Shown: positions 1 through 6,601, counted from the stretch's first letter. The stretch: DNA of 20,327 nt from a virus (IMGVR_UViG_3300043410_002326:1-20327), one strand, 5' to 3'. Made by a program: numbers and translations. The notes: generated by a model from the sequence alone, not told the origin.

Positions 1-2
1 GT

Positions 3-395
3 AGTTATGTTAGTATTAAAGGAAGTAAACATGGACAACTAAAACAAGTTGTTCCTGAATATCGTAGATTAAAAAACAAATATGAACTTTTATGGGAACA
101 ACAAAGTCCAGAAGGATATTTGAAATTGTGTGCAGTATTACAAAAGTACATTGACCAAGGTATTAGTGTTAATACATCTTATAATCCACAATTCTACGAA
201 GATGAAAAAATTCCAATGAGTGAAATGCTTCAACACATATTAATGTGCTATAAGTATGGATTGAAACAATTATATTATTTTAACACCTACGATGGTCAAG
301 GTGAAATTAATATTGACAAATTAAATGAAATAAAAAATGTTGAAGTGCCAGTTGAGATAGTAAATCAAGAAGACTGTGACAGTTGTGTAATCTAG
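3..395 (+). CDS. nrdA: Ribonucleoside-diphosphate reductase alpha subunit, class Ia, C-terminal part (5' end outside window)
   Basis: This is the 3' end of a gene that begins before the window; the open frame runs in from the left edge without a stop. Its 130 visible residues match the end of class Ia NrdA, the catalytic subunit that reduces ribonucleotides to deoxyribonucleotides. The segment SVNTSYNPQF followed by IPMSEML and LKQLYYFNTYDG corresponds to the last part of the catalytic barrel (E. coli has ISANTNYDP and KTLYYQNT). The tail ends in EDCDSCVI. The two cysteines are the swinging-arm pair that passes electrons from a thioredoxin or glutaredoxin to the active site. Here they are spaced CxxC, tighter than in E. 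coli NrdA. The gene leads an operon with nrdB and a glutaredoxin. A TTG at 120 is not a start; homology continues upstream of it. Confidence 0.95.
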   Translation, partial: SYVSIKGSKHGQLKQVVPEYRRLKNKYELLWEQQSPEGYLKLCAVLQKYIDQGISVNTSYNPQFYEDEKIPMSEMLQHILMCYKYGLKQLYYFNTYDGQGEINIDKLNEIKNVEVPVEIVNQEDCDSCVI

Positions 396-406
396 GAAAA
401 GTATAA

Positions 407-1180
407 ATGATTGATACAGCAAATTATTGGGATTTATCTCCAATTGCCCCTCCAGATTCTATTAATTTAGAACTTTATGATTATAAAACTCCAGGAGTTC
501 CAAGAAGATATTGGAGAAGACAAGATTTCTCTCCAGTGTCTGATTGGTTAATGAGTTTACGAGAAGGTCTTACAAAAGATTTTATGCGTGATCATAAAAC
601 TTTAGAAGAAGCAGTTAAAGCAAAACCAAACATCCTACCAGTATTGGAAGGTAGAGAAGACCTTGAAGGATTAGATGTCAGTGGTGTTGTATCTAGTGTT
701 GCTAAAGAACACCTTAAATCTTGGAAAAATTTAACTATTAGAACTGTTCATAAAAAAGTTGGTAGAGATTGGACTATGGATAGGAAAGAACGTTTTACAT
801 TGTATCCTACTGCAAGTCAAATCATTAGTAAATTTCACGATGATATGCAACACGCAGCATATAGTTTAATTGAGCCACGTAGTTCTATTGAACGGCACAC
901 TGGACAAGAAAATAGAACTGGTGAATTTTTAAGAATTCATATACCACTTATTATTCCAGAAGGCGATTTATATTTTGAATGTATGGGTGAAGTGATTTAT
1001 TGGGATGATATTTGGGGATTTAATAATCAACTAACTCATAGTGCACACAACAATACAGATGAATATAGATTAATATTTTTACTTGATTTACGTATGTCAG
1101 CGTTAGGTTTAGAACCCTGTGGACAGTTTGACCCAAAATGGCAGTTACATGCTAAACCATTTATTAGAGAGAAACAATGA
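407..1180 (+). CDS. Aspartyl/asparaginyl beta-hydroxylase-like 2-oxoglutarate/Fe(II) dioxygenase
   Basis: A 257-aa protein. The C-terminal half (about residues 155-230) matches the aspartyl/asparaginyl beta-hydroxylase fold: RHTG (H164), LRIH (R176, H178), a W-x-D-x-x-GFNN-type loop, then LTHSAHN (H211) and EYRLIFLLDLR (R221). In that family H164 and H211 would be the two iron ligands (these enzymes lack the usual acidic ligand), and R176 and R221 would bind 2-oxoglutarate. Expected chemistry is hydroxylation of an Asp, Asn or related side chain. The substrate is unknown and the first 120 residues match nothing I recognise. A Shine-Dalgarno-like AGGAAA lies 7 nt before the ATG. The gene sits between nrdA and nrdB and overlaps nrdB by 4 nt (ATGA), so all three should be co-expressed. 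The fold assignment is strong; the biological role is not. Confidence 0.82.
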   Translation: MIDTANYWDLSPIAPPDSINLELYDYKTPGVPRRYWRRQDFSPVSDWLMSLREGLTKDFMRDHKTLEEAVKAKPNILPVLEGREDLEGLDVSGVVSSVAKEHLKSWKNLTIRTVHKKVGRDWTMDRKERFTLYPTASQIISKFHDDMQHAAYSLIEPRSSIERHTGQENRTGEFLRIHIPLIIPEGDLYFECMGEVIYWDDIWGFNNQLTHSAHNNTDEYRLIFLLDLRMSALGLEPCGQFDPKWQLHAKPFIREKQ

Positions 1181-2304
1181 GCGTATTTAATATTAATAAT
1201 AAAAATGATCACACCAAATCATTGGCGTTTTTAGATGATGCTGGAGCAGCACCAATTCAACGTTATGATGTTTTAAAATATCGTCAATTTGATAAGCTAA
1301 CAGATAAACAGTTAGGATTTTTCTGGCGACCAGAAGAAGTGGATGTTCTTCGTGATGCAAAAGATTTCAAGGAATTAACTGAACATGAAAAACATATTTT
1401 TACTTCTAATCTCAAGCGACAAATTTTACTTGACAGCGTTCAAGGTCGCAGCCCCAATCTTGCTTTTTTGCCTATTGTTACACTTCCTGAGTTGGAAACA
1501 TGGATCCAGACTTGGGCATTTAATGAGACTATTCATAGCCGTAGTTACACTCATATTATACGTAATGTGTATAGTAATCCAAGTTCCGTATTTGATGAAT
1601 TACGAGACATAGAGGAAATAGTAAATTGTGCAAAAGATATTTCAAAATACTATGACGATTTAATTCATAATGCACAGTATTACAATTTATTGGGTTATGG
1701 TGTCCACACAGTTAATGGTCAGACTATTACTATTGATAGATATGAACTTAAAAAGAAATTGTGGTTATGCCTAAACAGCGTAAATGCATTAGAAGGAATC
1801 CGATTCTATGTTTCATTTGCTTGTTCGTGGGCATTTGCAGAACTAAAGAAGATGGAAGGCAATGCCAAAATCATTAAACTGATTGCACGAGATGAAAATG
1901 TACATTTAGGGTCTACGCAAACCCTACTCAAATTGCTACCACAAGATGATGCAGATTACATCCAAATTAAAGAAGAAACTCGTGAAGAATGTGAAAGTAT
2001 GTTTTTAAGTGCTGCTGCCCAAGAAAAATCATGGGCACATTACTTGTTTAAAGATGGAAGTATGATTGGATTAAACGAACAACTATTATGTCAGTATGTT
2101 GATTGGTTAACATGTAAACGTATGACAGCAGTAGGATTAGATTGTGGTATAAAGCCTGGTAGTAATCCATTACCATGGACACAAAAATGGATTGCTGGTT
2201 CCGAAGTGCAAGTAGCACCACAGGAAACAGAAATTAGTAGTTATGTAATTGGTGGTACAAAACAAGATGTTGATCAAAACACATTTAAAGGATTTAGTTT
2301 GTAA
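1177..2304 (+). CDS. nrdB: Ribonucleoside-diphosphate reductase beta subunit, class Ia
   Basis: A full-length 375-aa NrdB, the size of the E. coli protein. It carries the di-iron tyrosyl-radical cofactor that starts catalysis in NrdA. All expected cofactor residues are visible by comparison with E. coli: D86 (in LLDSVQGR), E117 and H120 (in NETIHSRSY), the radical tyrosine Y124, E206, and E240 and H243 (in ARDENVHLG). The retained tyrosine points to class Ia rather than the Tyr-less Ic type. The C-terminus DVDQNTFKGFSL resembles the tail that docks NrdB on NrdA. The start ATG overlaps the preceding stop (ATGA) and the stop overlaps the glutaredoxin start (TAATG), so it is translationally coupled on both sides. 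The product helps supply dNTPs for phage DNA synthesis. Confidence 0.97.
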   Translation: MSVFNINNKNDHTKSLAFLDDAGAAPIQRYDVLKYRQFDKLTDKQLGFFWRPEEVDVLRDAKDFKELTEHEKHIFTSNLKRQILLDSVQGRSPNLAFLPIVTLPELETWIQTWAFNETIHSRSYTHIIRNVYSNPSSVFDELRDIEEIVNCAKDISKYYDDLIHNAQYYNLLGYGVHTVNGQTITIDRYELKKKLWLCLNSVNALEGIRFYVSFACSWAFAELKKMEGNAKIIKLIARDENVHLGSTQTLLKLLPQDDADYIQIKEETREECESMFLSAAAQEKSWAHYLFKDGSMIGLNEQLLCQYVDWLTCKRMTAVGLDCGIKPGSNPLPWTQKWIAGSEVQVAPQETEISSYVIGGTKQDVDQNTFKGFSL

Positions 2305-2549
2305 TGTTAACAGTATATTCAAAAAATAATTGCCCATTTTGCGATAAGGCAAAATATCTATTAGAAACAAAAGGCATCGCTTACGAAGAAGTAAAGATTG
2401 ATGAAACACCAGAAGCAAGAGAGTTTGTAATGTCAGAAGGTCATAGAACAGTCCCTCAAATTTACAAAGATGGTAAACTATTAGTAGAAGGTGGCTATAT
2501 GGGTTTATCAAAACAACCAGATGATTTTTTTCAACAACTAAGAGGATAA
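2304..2549 (+). CDS. Glutaredoxin
   Basis: An 81-aa one-domain glutaredoxin, typical for phage and NrdH-like redoxins. The active-site dithiol is CPFC (C10, C13) after the first beta strand. The cis-proline motif TVPQIY is at about residues 49-54, and the GG-Y glutathione/substrate-site motif (EGGYMGL) follows. It should reduce the C-terminal cysteine pair of the phage ribonucleotide reductase encoded just upstream. The start codon shares one base with the nrdB stop (TAATG), so stoichiometric coupled expression with NrdB is likely. Whether it uses glutathione or thioredoxin reductase as electron source cannot be read from the sequence. The CPFC motif does not match the CPYC of T4 NrdC or typical NrdH exactly. 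Confidence 0.93.
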   Translation: MLTVYSKNNCPFCDKAKYLLETKGIAYEEVKIDETPEAREFVMSEGHRTVPQIYKDGKLLVEGGYMGLSKQPDDFFQQLRG

Positions 2550-2550
2550 A

Positions 2551-2862
2551 ATGTTAGTATCTAAAGGTTATCAAGAAGGTGATATTATTAGTTTCAAATT
2601 AGTCAATGGCGACGAAATTGTAGCAAGAATCGTTGACTCTGGTCCCAATGGATTTGAAATTGCAAAACCATGTACAGTAATGCCTAGTCCACAAGGTATG
2701 GGGCTTATTCAAAGTTTGTTTACTGCCGATGCAGATGCTAGCGTAGTATTACAAAAAGAACATGTTATTATGCATGCACCAAGTATAGATGCAATGCAGA
2801 AACATTATATTAAAACTACTACAGGTATTGAACCAGTTACTAGAGGTAGTATTATTACCTAA
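2551..2862 (+). CDS. Small Sm-like (SH3-type barrel) phage protein, function unknown
   Basis: A 103-aa protein. The N-terminal half, GDIISFKLVNGDEIVARIVD followed by a glycine turn and FEIAKPCTVMP, has the alternating pattern of an Sm/LSm-type five-strand barrel. In such barrels a conserved G-x-E after strand two and a KP-V strand are typical. Proteins with this look are common in marine T4-like phages and are often labelled Sm-like or LSm, but I cannot show RNA binding here. It follows the glutaredoxin gene by one nucleotide and has AGAGGA 4 nt before the ATG. It is joined to the next gene by TAATG, so it belongs to the same transcript. Fold assignment is moderate; function is open. Confidence 0.75.
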   Translation: MLVSKGYQEGDIISFKLVNGDEIVARIVDSGPNGFEIAKPCTVMPSPQGMGLIQSLFTADADASVVLQKEHVIMHAPSIDAMQKHYIKTTTGIEPVTRGSIIT

Positions 2863-3338
2863 TGTCATACACACTGAGTCCTTCTACATTAACTGCTACA
2901 AAAGAAAAAACATCTTTAAATCAAACTGTTACTGTAGTTCCTGGTGCATTTGATTCGGCAGTTACTAGTATATCTGTAATTAAAGGCGATAATACTTTGG
3001 GTAACATTGTTGTTACTAGTTTAACATCATCGTCGTTTAAAATAACTGGACAATATTATGATAATTGGTCAAAAACAATTGTCTATGAAGGGTCAACTCA
3101 AACAGGCGAAACTTGGGCTAACACGCTAGTAACTGCGTCTAAATGGTCTGAAATTGGTGCTAATTTAAATTTTGTTCAAAGTTATACAGCAGCAACTTCT
3201 CCTAGCACCAAAACTGCAAAATATTATGTGGTAGTGAATGGAACTGTTGCTAATTTGACGCTAACTCAAGTTATAAATAATGATTACACACCGGGCGCAC
3301 AGACGCTTGTTGAGTTTGTATCAAAAGGAAAAGTTTAA
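2862..3338 (+). CDS. Beta-rich putative virion-associated protein
   Basis: A 158-aa protein that I do not recognise by family. It is rich in Ser, Thr, Val and Asn, lacks Cys, and shows alternating hydrophobic/polar strands throughout, as in Ig-like or tail-decoration proteins of phages. There is no signal peptide or membrane segment. It is joined to the upstream gene and to the downstream PAAR gene by one-base TAATG overlaps. Co-translation with a spike-tip protein suggests a role at the baseplate or spike, for instance as a hub accessory or adhesin. That role is inferred from context only. A T4-type late motif (TATAAATA at 3272-3279) lies within its 3' part and could additionally serve the PAAR gene. 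Confidence 0.8.
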   Translation: MSYTLSPSTLTATKEKTSLNQTVTVVPGAFDSAVTSISVIKGDNTLGNIVVTSLTSSSFKITGQYYDNWSKTIVYEGSTQTGETWANTLVTASKWSEIGANLNFVQSYTAATSPSTKTAKYYVVVNGTVANLTLTQVINNDYTPGAQTLVEFVSKGKV

Positions 3339-3634
3339 TGCCACCAGTAACAAGAAAAGATGTTGATGCAAGCACAGGACATGGTGGCTATGTTCCAAGA
3401 CCAAATACACCAAATGGAAGTCCCGATGTATTAGTCAACAATCATGGTGTAGTGCGTGTCACCGACGCATGGCCTGATCATACAGATCCAGGTCCACCAT
3501 CAACACATGGCGGTTCACAGAGTGGAGGTTCATCAACTGTGTTCGCAAATGGACTGGCAATTGCAAGAATTGGTGACGCAATTGACTGTGGAGACTTTAC
3601 TGCCGCAGGTAGTCCAGATGTAATTTCTGGTTAA
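3338..3634 (+). CDS. PAAR-domain spike-tip protein
   Basis: A 98-aa PAAR protein, similar in size to T4 gp5.4. PAAR proteins form the sharp metal-stabilised cone on the tip of the tail spike (gp5/VgrG-type) and help pierce the outer membrane. The protein is Gly/Pro/Asp-rich with the expected pattern: an N-terminal GHGG, a HGV-VRVTD strand, a STHGG turn, and a C-terminal VFANGLAIARIGDAIDCG block. Candidate zinc ligands are H15, H36 or H48, H57 and C84. The PDVLVNN and SPDVISG segments are the two halves of the pseudo-threefold repeat. It is the last gene of the first operon and is followed by a non-coding region with a new promoter. The family call is firm. Confidence 0.92.
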   Translation: MPPVTRKDVDASTGHGGYVPRPNTPNGSPDVLVNNHGVVRVTDAWPDHTDPGPPSTHGGSQSGGSSTVFANGLAIARIGDAIDCGDFTAAGSPDVISG

Positions 3635-3662
3635 ATTTACCAGAGTAAACACCGCACTTAAC

Positions 3663-3691
3663 TTGATTTTTTTCAAAAAAACGCCTATAAT
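3663..3691 (+). promoter_or_regulatory. Sigma70-type promoter upstream of the cell-wall hydrolase
   Basis: TTGATT (3663-3668) and a perfect TATAAT (3686-3691) are separated by exactly 17 bp, the optimum for host sigma70 RNA polymerase. Transcription should start near 3698, giving a leader of about 80 nt with a strong AAGGAGGA ribosome site before the ATG at 3777. This lies in the largest non-coding stretch of the window (3635-3776). A 10-bp perfect palindrome TAACTAGTTA (3701-3710) sits at the expected start of transcription and could be an operator. Confidence 0.8.
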
Positions 3692-3776
3692 AACCTGTTT
3701 TAACTAGTTATATGGGTTGTTATCTTTGTTTTTACAGGGGTATATAAAACTACAACCTGAATAAGGAGGAAGTAAT

Positions 3777-4331
3777 ATGAAACAAGCACTACCTAGTGTG
3801 GCTAAATTTGTAGCCATTGTCTTTGGGATGTGGCTAGCGACATATAGTTTAGTTGCAGTAACCAAAGCAAAATTTGAAAGTCTGCGTGAAGAAAAAGTTG
3901 CAATGCAGAATACAAAACTCGTAACATCAGATGACCGTGAGCGTCAATTACGTTGCCTAACCCAAAACATTTATTGGGAGGCAGCAAGTGAGCCTTTTGA
4001 AGGCAAAGTTGCAGTTGCACAAGTGACATTAAATCGTGCCGCAAGTTCGGCATTTCCAAGTGACGTTTGTGCTGTTGTTTACCAAAAGAATGTGATATAC
4101 TCAAAAGTAGTATGTCAGTTCTCTTGGTATTGTGATGGAACTCATAGAGTGAAACCAGTATATCAACCACTATATCGTGAAAGCGCAGAAGTGGCTAAAA
4201 AAGTTTTACTAGAAGGATTCCGTTTACCCAGTCTCAAGAATGCAATGTATTATCATGCTGACTATGTTCAACCAGGGTGGGGCAAAAAACCCATTGCCAA
4301 AATTGGACACCATGTGTTCTATGGTAGTTAA
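3777..4331 (+). CDS. Membrane-anchored SleB-type cell-wall hydrolase (probable endolysin)
   Basis: A 184-aa protein with an N-terminal hydrophobic segment (about residues 7-29) and a Hydrolase_2/SleB-like domain (about 58-182). Diagnostic features are IYWEAASEP with the likely catalytic E68, GKVAVAQVTLNR, SDVCAVVYQ, the QFSW motif (114-117) and the terminal IGHHVFYG. The family cleaves peptidoglycan glycan strands; many tailed phages of Gram-negative bacteria use such enzymes for lysis. The N-terminal segment could be a signal anchor or a signal-arrest-release sequence, which would put the enzyme in the periplasm through the host Sec machinery. The gene has its own strong promoter and an AAGGAGGA site, the best Shine-Dalgarno in the window. 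The next gene is a membrane protein, as expected for a lysis pair. Confidence 0.88.
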   Translation: MKQALPSVAKFVAIVFGMWLATYSLVAVTKAKFESLREEKVAMQNTKLVTSDDRERQLRCLTQNIYWEAASEPFEGKVAVAQVTLNRAASSAFPSDVCAVVYQKNVIYSKVVCQFSWYCDGTHRVKPVYQPLYRESAEVAKKVLLEGFRLPSLKNAMYYHADYVQPGWGKKPIAKIGHHVFYGS

Positions 4332-4348
4332 GCAGGATAATAATATAG

Positions 4349-4720
4349 ATGCCAATTTTAACTTCAACACCTAAATCAAAAACTATGCCTAAAATGGAAT
4401 ATTCAAATAAGATTGATTTTGAAAAAATCAAAACTATAGTTGTGGAGTTTTTTGCTTCACATTTTGGTAAGATATCGGCAGAAACTCTTGGGTGGTTAGC
4501 AGCAATTGCATTACATGCTGCTACCATACCAACGCTGCTTGCACTATTAACTGGATTGACTGATCACACACCATCAGTGGACATAGTAATGTTCATGTGG
4601 TTAGGATTAGTGCTTCTATTTGGTAGGGCTGTTATCTTAAAAGATTTGCTTAATATTATTACTATTGGTCTTGGCTTTGTTGTACAGGCTGTTCTAATGG
4701 CACTTATTCTATTCAAATAG
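4349..4720 (+). CDS. Small integral membrane protein, candidate holin
   Basis: A 123-aa protein of unknown family. The first 45 residues are polar and charged. The rest is strongly hydrophobic, with a segment at about 47-68 (LGWLAAIALHAATIPTLLAL) and two more at about 77-95 and 103-122 separated by a short R/K/D stretch. It begins 17 nt after the hydrolase stop and probably shares its transcript; AGGAT lies 10 nt before the ATG. A small protein with three membrane segments directly behind an endolysin gene is a reasonable holin candidate. However, no holin family motif is visible and the long soluble N-terminus is unusual, so this role is inferred from position only. Confidence 0.75.
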   Translation: MPILTSTPKSKTMPKMEYSNKIDFEKIKTIVVEFFASHFGKISAETLGWLAAIALHAATIPTLLALLTGLTDHTPSVDIVMFMWLGLVLLFGRAVILKDLLNIITIGLGFVVQAVLMALILFK

Positions 4721-4759
4721 CAAGGGTAAATATTAGTATCTCATTCAACAGGGGGCGTA

Positions 4760-4984
4760 ATGAGTAACAAACGAGTTGAAGTTGAATACGAGCTTTACCC
4801 AGAAGAATCAGGCGAAATTGAAGAAGAAGACTACGGATTTGTTTTTGGTCCAGATGGTGAAATAAAAGCCATTTTTGTTCCAGATAATTTGCCTTTTAAG
4901 TTGCCCAAGAATATCAACAAAATAATGAAAATGTTGGGTATTACAAATTTAGAACAATTTAACGAAGATATAACCATTCATTGA
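4760..4984 (+). CDS. Small acidic phage protein, unknown
   Basis: A 74-aa acidic protein without recognised family. The N-terminal half is a stretch rich in Glu and Tyr. The middle reads FGPDGEIKAIFVPD, then LPFKLPKNINKIMKMLGI, which suggests a small beta hairpin followed by a helix. There is no signal or membrane segment. A G-rich ribosome site (AGGGGG) lies 6 nt before the ATG. Its last 26 bases overlap tail-to-tail with the end of the minus-strand SGNH-like gene. A rho-independent hairpin follows 6 nt after its stop, so it ends the lysis-region transcript. Confidence 0.8.
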   Translation: MSNKRVEVEYELYPEESGEIEEEDYGFVFGPDGEIKAIFVPDNLPFKLPKNINKIMKMLGITNLEQFNEDITIH

Positions 4985-5636
4985 TAATATGGTCATAAAG
5001 CAATTTATGACCTTTTCTATTTGCGTGGTAGTTATCTGGCCAAAAGAATTTGGGATTTGATTTCCATAGAGAAAATTTATGGCTTGATTTTATTATCACT
5101 TCAGTCCATGATAATTTTTGTTCGTGGTTAAAATTTTTGTAGTGTAGATCAAAAATCTTTCTCCACTCTACCGAATCCATATAGTAACTATCTCTGTAGG
5201 ATGGTATTAAAAATTCATTTATACTTGGTATTATTAAATCTATAAATTCATCTAGTTTAGTAAATTTTGCACACCCACCTATTACAGTCAATTTCAGATT
5301 TGGGTTATTTGTTTTGATATTTTCCAATTCGTTAACTACATAATTTAAATTAGATTCTATTATTTCTTTTGGAGTCAAATTTGCTATATCTTCGGATGAT
5401 GCTTGTCTAAGAGGATCAGTAAAAAATAATATAAAATGATCAAATGAATTATCCAAGATTGATAATGCAGAAGTTATAGACTCAATATTATTAAATCCAC
5501 CCCTTCCCACATTTACAACTTCATGCCCATCTTCTTGAAAATACTGGCTGATACCCCCATGAGTTACCGTGGCGCAACCATCAATTTGCTCCCACTCGCC
5601 CTGACTCCAACTATCTCCAGATATTAATACACGCAT
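4959..5636 (-). CDS. SGNH/GDSL-like hydrolase
   Basis: The only minus-strand gene in the window; 225 aa. It shows the order of SGNH blocks: block I GDSWSQGE near the N-terminus (S8 of MRVLISGDS as nucleophile; MRVLISGDSW places it at residue 9 if counted from the initiator), block II-like VNVGRGGFNN, a weak block III region (LFFTDPLRQ, with no canonical GxND), and block V WPDNYHANRKGH with Asp and His in DxxH spacing. Such enzymes are usually esterases or deacetylases acting on glycans or lipids. The imperfect block III makes catalysis plausible but unproven. No signal peptide is seen. It is divergent from the radical SAM gene (21 bp between the starts) and convergent with the upstream small gene. 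The pair looks like an inserted cargo module. No clear ribosome site precedes the ATG. Confidence 0.82.
   Translation of the reverse strand: MRVLISGDSWSQGEWEQIDGCATVTHGGISQYFQEDGHEVVNVGRGGFNNIESITSALSILDNSFDHFILFFTDPLRQASSEDIANLTPKEIIESNLNYVVNELENIKTNNPNLKLTVIGGCAKFTKLDEFIDLIIPSINEFLIPSYRDSYYMDSVEWRKIFDLHYKNFNHEQKLSWTEVIIKSSHKFSLWKSNPKFFWPDNYHANRKGHKLLYDHIINEWLYLR
4991..5022 (+). terminator. Intrinsic terminator lying inside the end of the convergent SGNH gene
   Basis: GGTCATAAA (4991-4999) pairs perfectly with TTTATGACC (5004-5012) around a GCAA tetraloop (GNRA type), and TTTTCTATTT follows on the + strand. It lies 6 nt after the stop at 4984, so it should end the + transcript before it runs antisense into the SGNH gene. 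The same bases encode the GHKLLYDH stretch of that minus-strand protein. Confidence 0.75.
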
Positions 5637-5644
5637 AAATGAAA

Positions 5645-5652
5645 AATAAATA
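5645..5652 (+). promoter_or_regulatory. Putative T4-type late promoter giving a leaderless radical SAM mRNA
   Basis: AATAAATA ends 5 nt before the GTG start codon at 5658. T4 late transcription starts about 6 nt after the motif, which would be the initiation codon itself. No Shine-Dalgarno sequence is present between the upstream in-frame stop (5640-5642) and the GTG. It forms a divergent pair with the minus-strand motif at 5667-5674. Confidence 0.5.
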
Positions 5653-5657
5653 ATTCC

Positions 5658-6575
5658 GTGAACGAATATTTATTGGCTACTGACTATCTAGAAGCAACAA
5701 ATCATTTTCCAAGAATACAATATCTAGAAACCATGACAACCTATGCTTGCACCCTAAGTTGCAAGTGGTGCACCAATTATTCTGATTACGGAATGAAGGG
5801 TGGGTATGTAAAATGGGAAACCATAAAACCAACATTAGATAAATTGTTTTCTAGAATGCGTGTTGATTGCTTTGGGTTTATAGGGGGCGAACCATTTCTT
5901 AATCCAGAACTTGAAACATGGGTTCGTGAATTTAAAAAGAATTACCCTTTTGTAACCTTAATGATTCTTACGAACGGACAACTATTCCATAAAAATAAAT
6001 GGATACTTGACTGTATGGAAGAATATGGAATGATTTATTTAAAAGTATCTGAACATCAGCCAGGCGAAGCATACTTTGAGGACATGGTTTCTGCTATTTT
6101 AAATCGTTTTAAATGGGAACGTGTTGGATCAGAGTTATATTTTTACCAAGAAAAAATTCTAGATTTTGAGATTGCTAAATTACCAACGTTTTTAAAAACA
6201 TATCAGGGAGAATATGGTTCAATGAAACCATATGATAGTAATCCTGATGAAGCATTTAAAATTTGTAATCAACAAATTTGCCCTATTTTAGAAGATGGTA
6301 AATTATATAAATGCAGCACTGTTGGTATGCTAGAACGTGTACTGCGTGATCACAATCAATTAGATGATCCAGATTGGAAACCATATTTGGATACAGGATT
6401 ATCGCTAGATTGCACCGACGAAGAACTTCGTGTGTGGGCAGATAATTTTGGAAAATCTAATCCTATATGTAAAATATGCCCAACACACAAAGATAATCCA
6501 TATTACCCACATTATCAAAATGTTACTAGTAATCTAAAACCAAATTTTTATCAAAAAATAATAAAAATAAATTAG
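5658..6575 (+). CDS. Radical SAM enzyme with Cys-rich C-terminal (SPASM/Twitch-like) region
   Basis: A 305-aa radical SAM protein. The [4Fe-4S]/SAM motif is CTLSCKWC (C31, C35, C38, the standard CxxxCxxC). It is followed by the GGEPFLNPEL motif (77-86) that contacts the SAM amino group, and an ILTNGQ strand. The C-terminal part has further cysteines, C203, C208, C219 (in DGKLYKCS), C271 and C274. This resembles a Twitch/SPASM domain holding an auxiliary cluster, as in peptide- and sugar-modifying radical SAM enzymes. The reaction is unknown. The GTG start is chosen because a stop lies in frame just upstream and the next ATG (M26) would cut into the first barrel strand. There is no ribosome site; a late-promoter motif ends 5 nt before the GTG. 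It is paired divergently with the SGNH-like gene. Confidence 0.88.
   Translation: MNEYLLATDYLEATNHFPRIQYLETMTTYACTLSCKWCTNYSDYGMKGGYVKWETIKPTLDKLFSRMRVDCFGFIGGEPFLNPELETWVREFKKNYPFVTLMILTNGQLFHKNKWILDCMEEYGMIYLKVSEHQPGEAYFEDMVSAILNRFKWERVGSELYFYQEKILDFEIAKLPTFLKTYQGEYGSMKPYDSNPDEAFKICNQQICPILEDGKLYKCSTVGMLERVLRDHNQLDDPDWKPYLDTGLSLDCTDEELRVWADNFGKSNPICKICPTHKDNPYYPHYQNVTSNLKPNFYQKIIKIN
5667..5674 (-). promoter_or_regulatory. Putative T4-type late promoter for the SGNH-like gene
   Basis: On the minus strand this reads AATAAATA, matching NATAAATA. It is the only ATAAATA I find on the minus strand of the window, and it lies about 30 bp upstream of the only minus-strand gene. The predicted transcript start is near 5661, giving a leader of about 25 nt. 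It is inside the first codons of the divergent radical SAM gene. Confidence 0.5.
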
Positions 6576-6601
6576 ACATATCTTTTGAAATTTGATAAAC
6601 T
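6573..6601 (+). promoter_or_regulatory. Possible sigma70-type promoter
   Basis: TAGACA (6573-6578) and TAAACT (6596-6601) have a 17-bp spacer, right after the radical SAM gene. This would start transcription about 20 nt before the GTG of the next gene, whose GGGAG ribosome site lies at 6615-6619. The boxes match consensus at 5 and 4 of 6 positions, so this is weaker than the other promoters listed. Confidence 0.4.

Noticed and set aside
1385-1612. 75-aa + strand frame inside nrdB with membrane-like sequence
   Set aside because: It lies wholly within nrdB in another frame; Leu/Phe-rich composition is an out-of-frame effect, and no ribosome site is present.
2170-2511. 113-aa minus-strand open frame opposite nrdB and glutaredoxin
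   Set aside because: Both + strand genes are securely identified by catalytic residues; the minus frame is their shadow.
3272-3279. Exact TATAAATA inside the 158-aa putative virion gene
   Set aside because: It lies in coding sequence (codons for Q-V-I-N-N-D) and 58 nt from the next start, so it is not clearly a promoter. I mention it only as a possible extra promoter for the PAAR gene.
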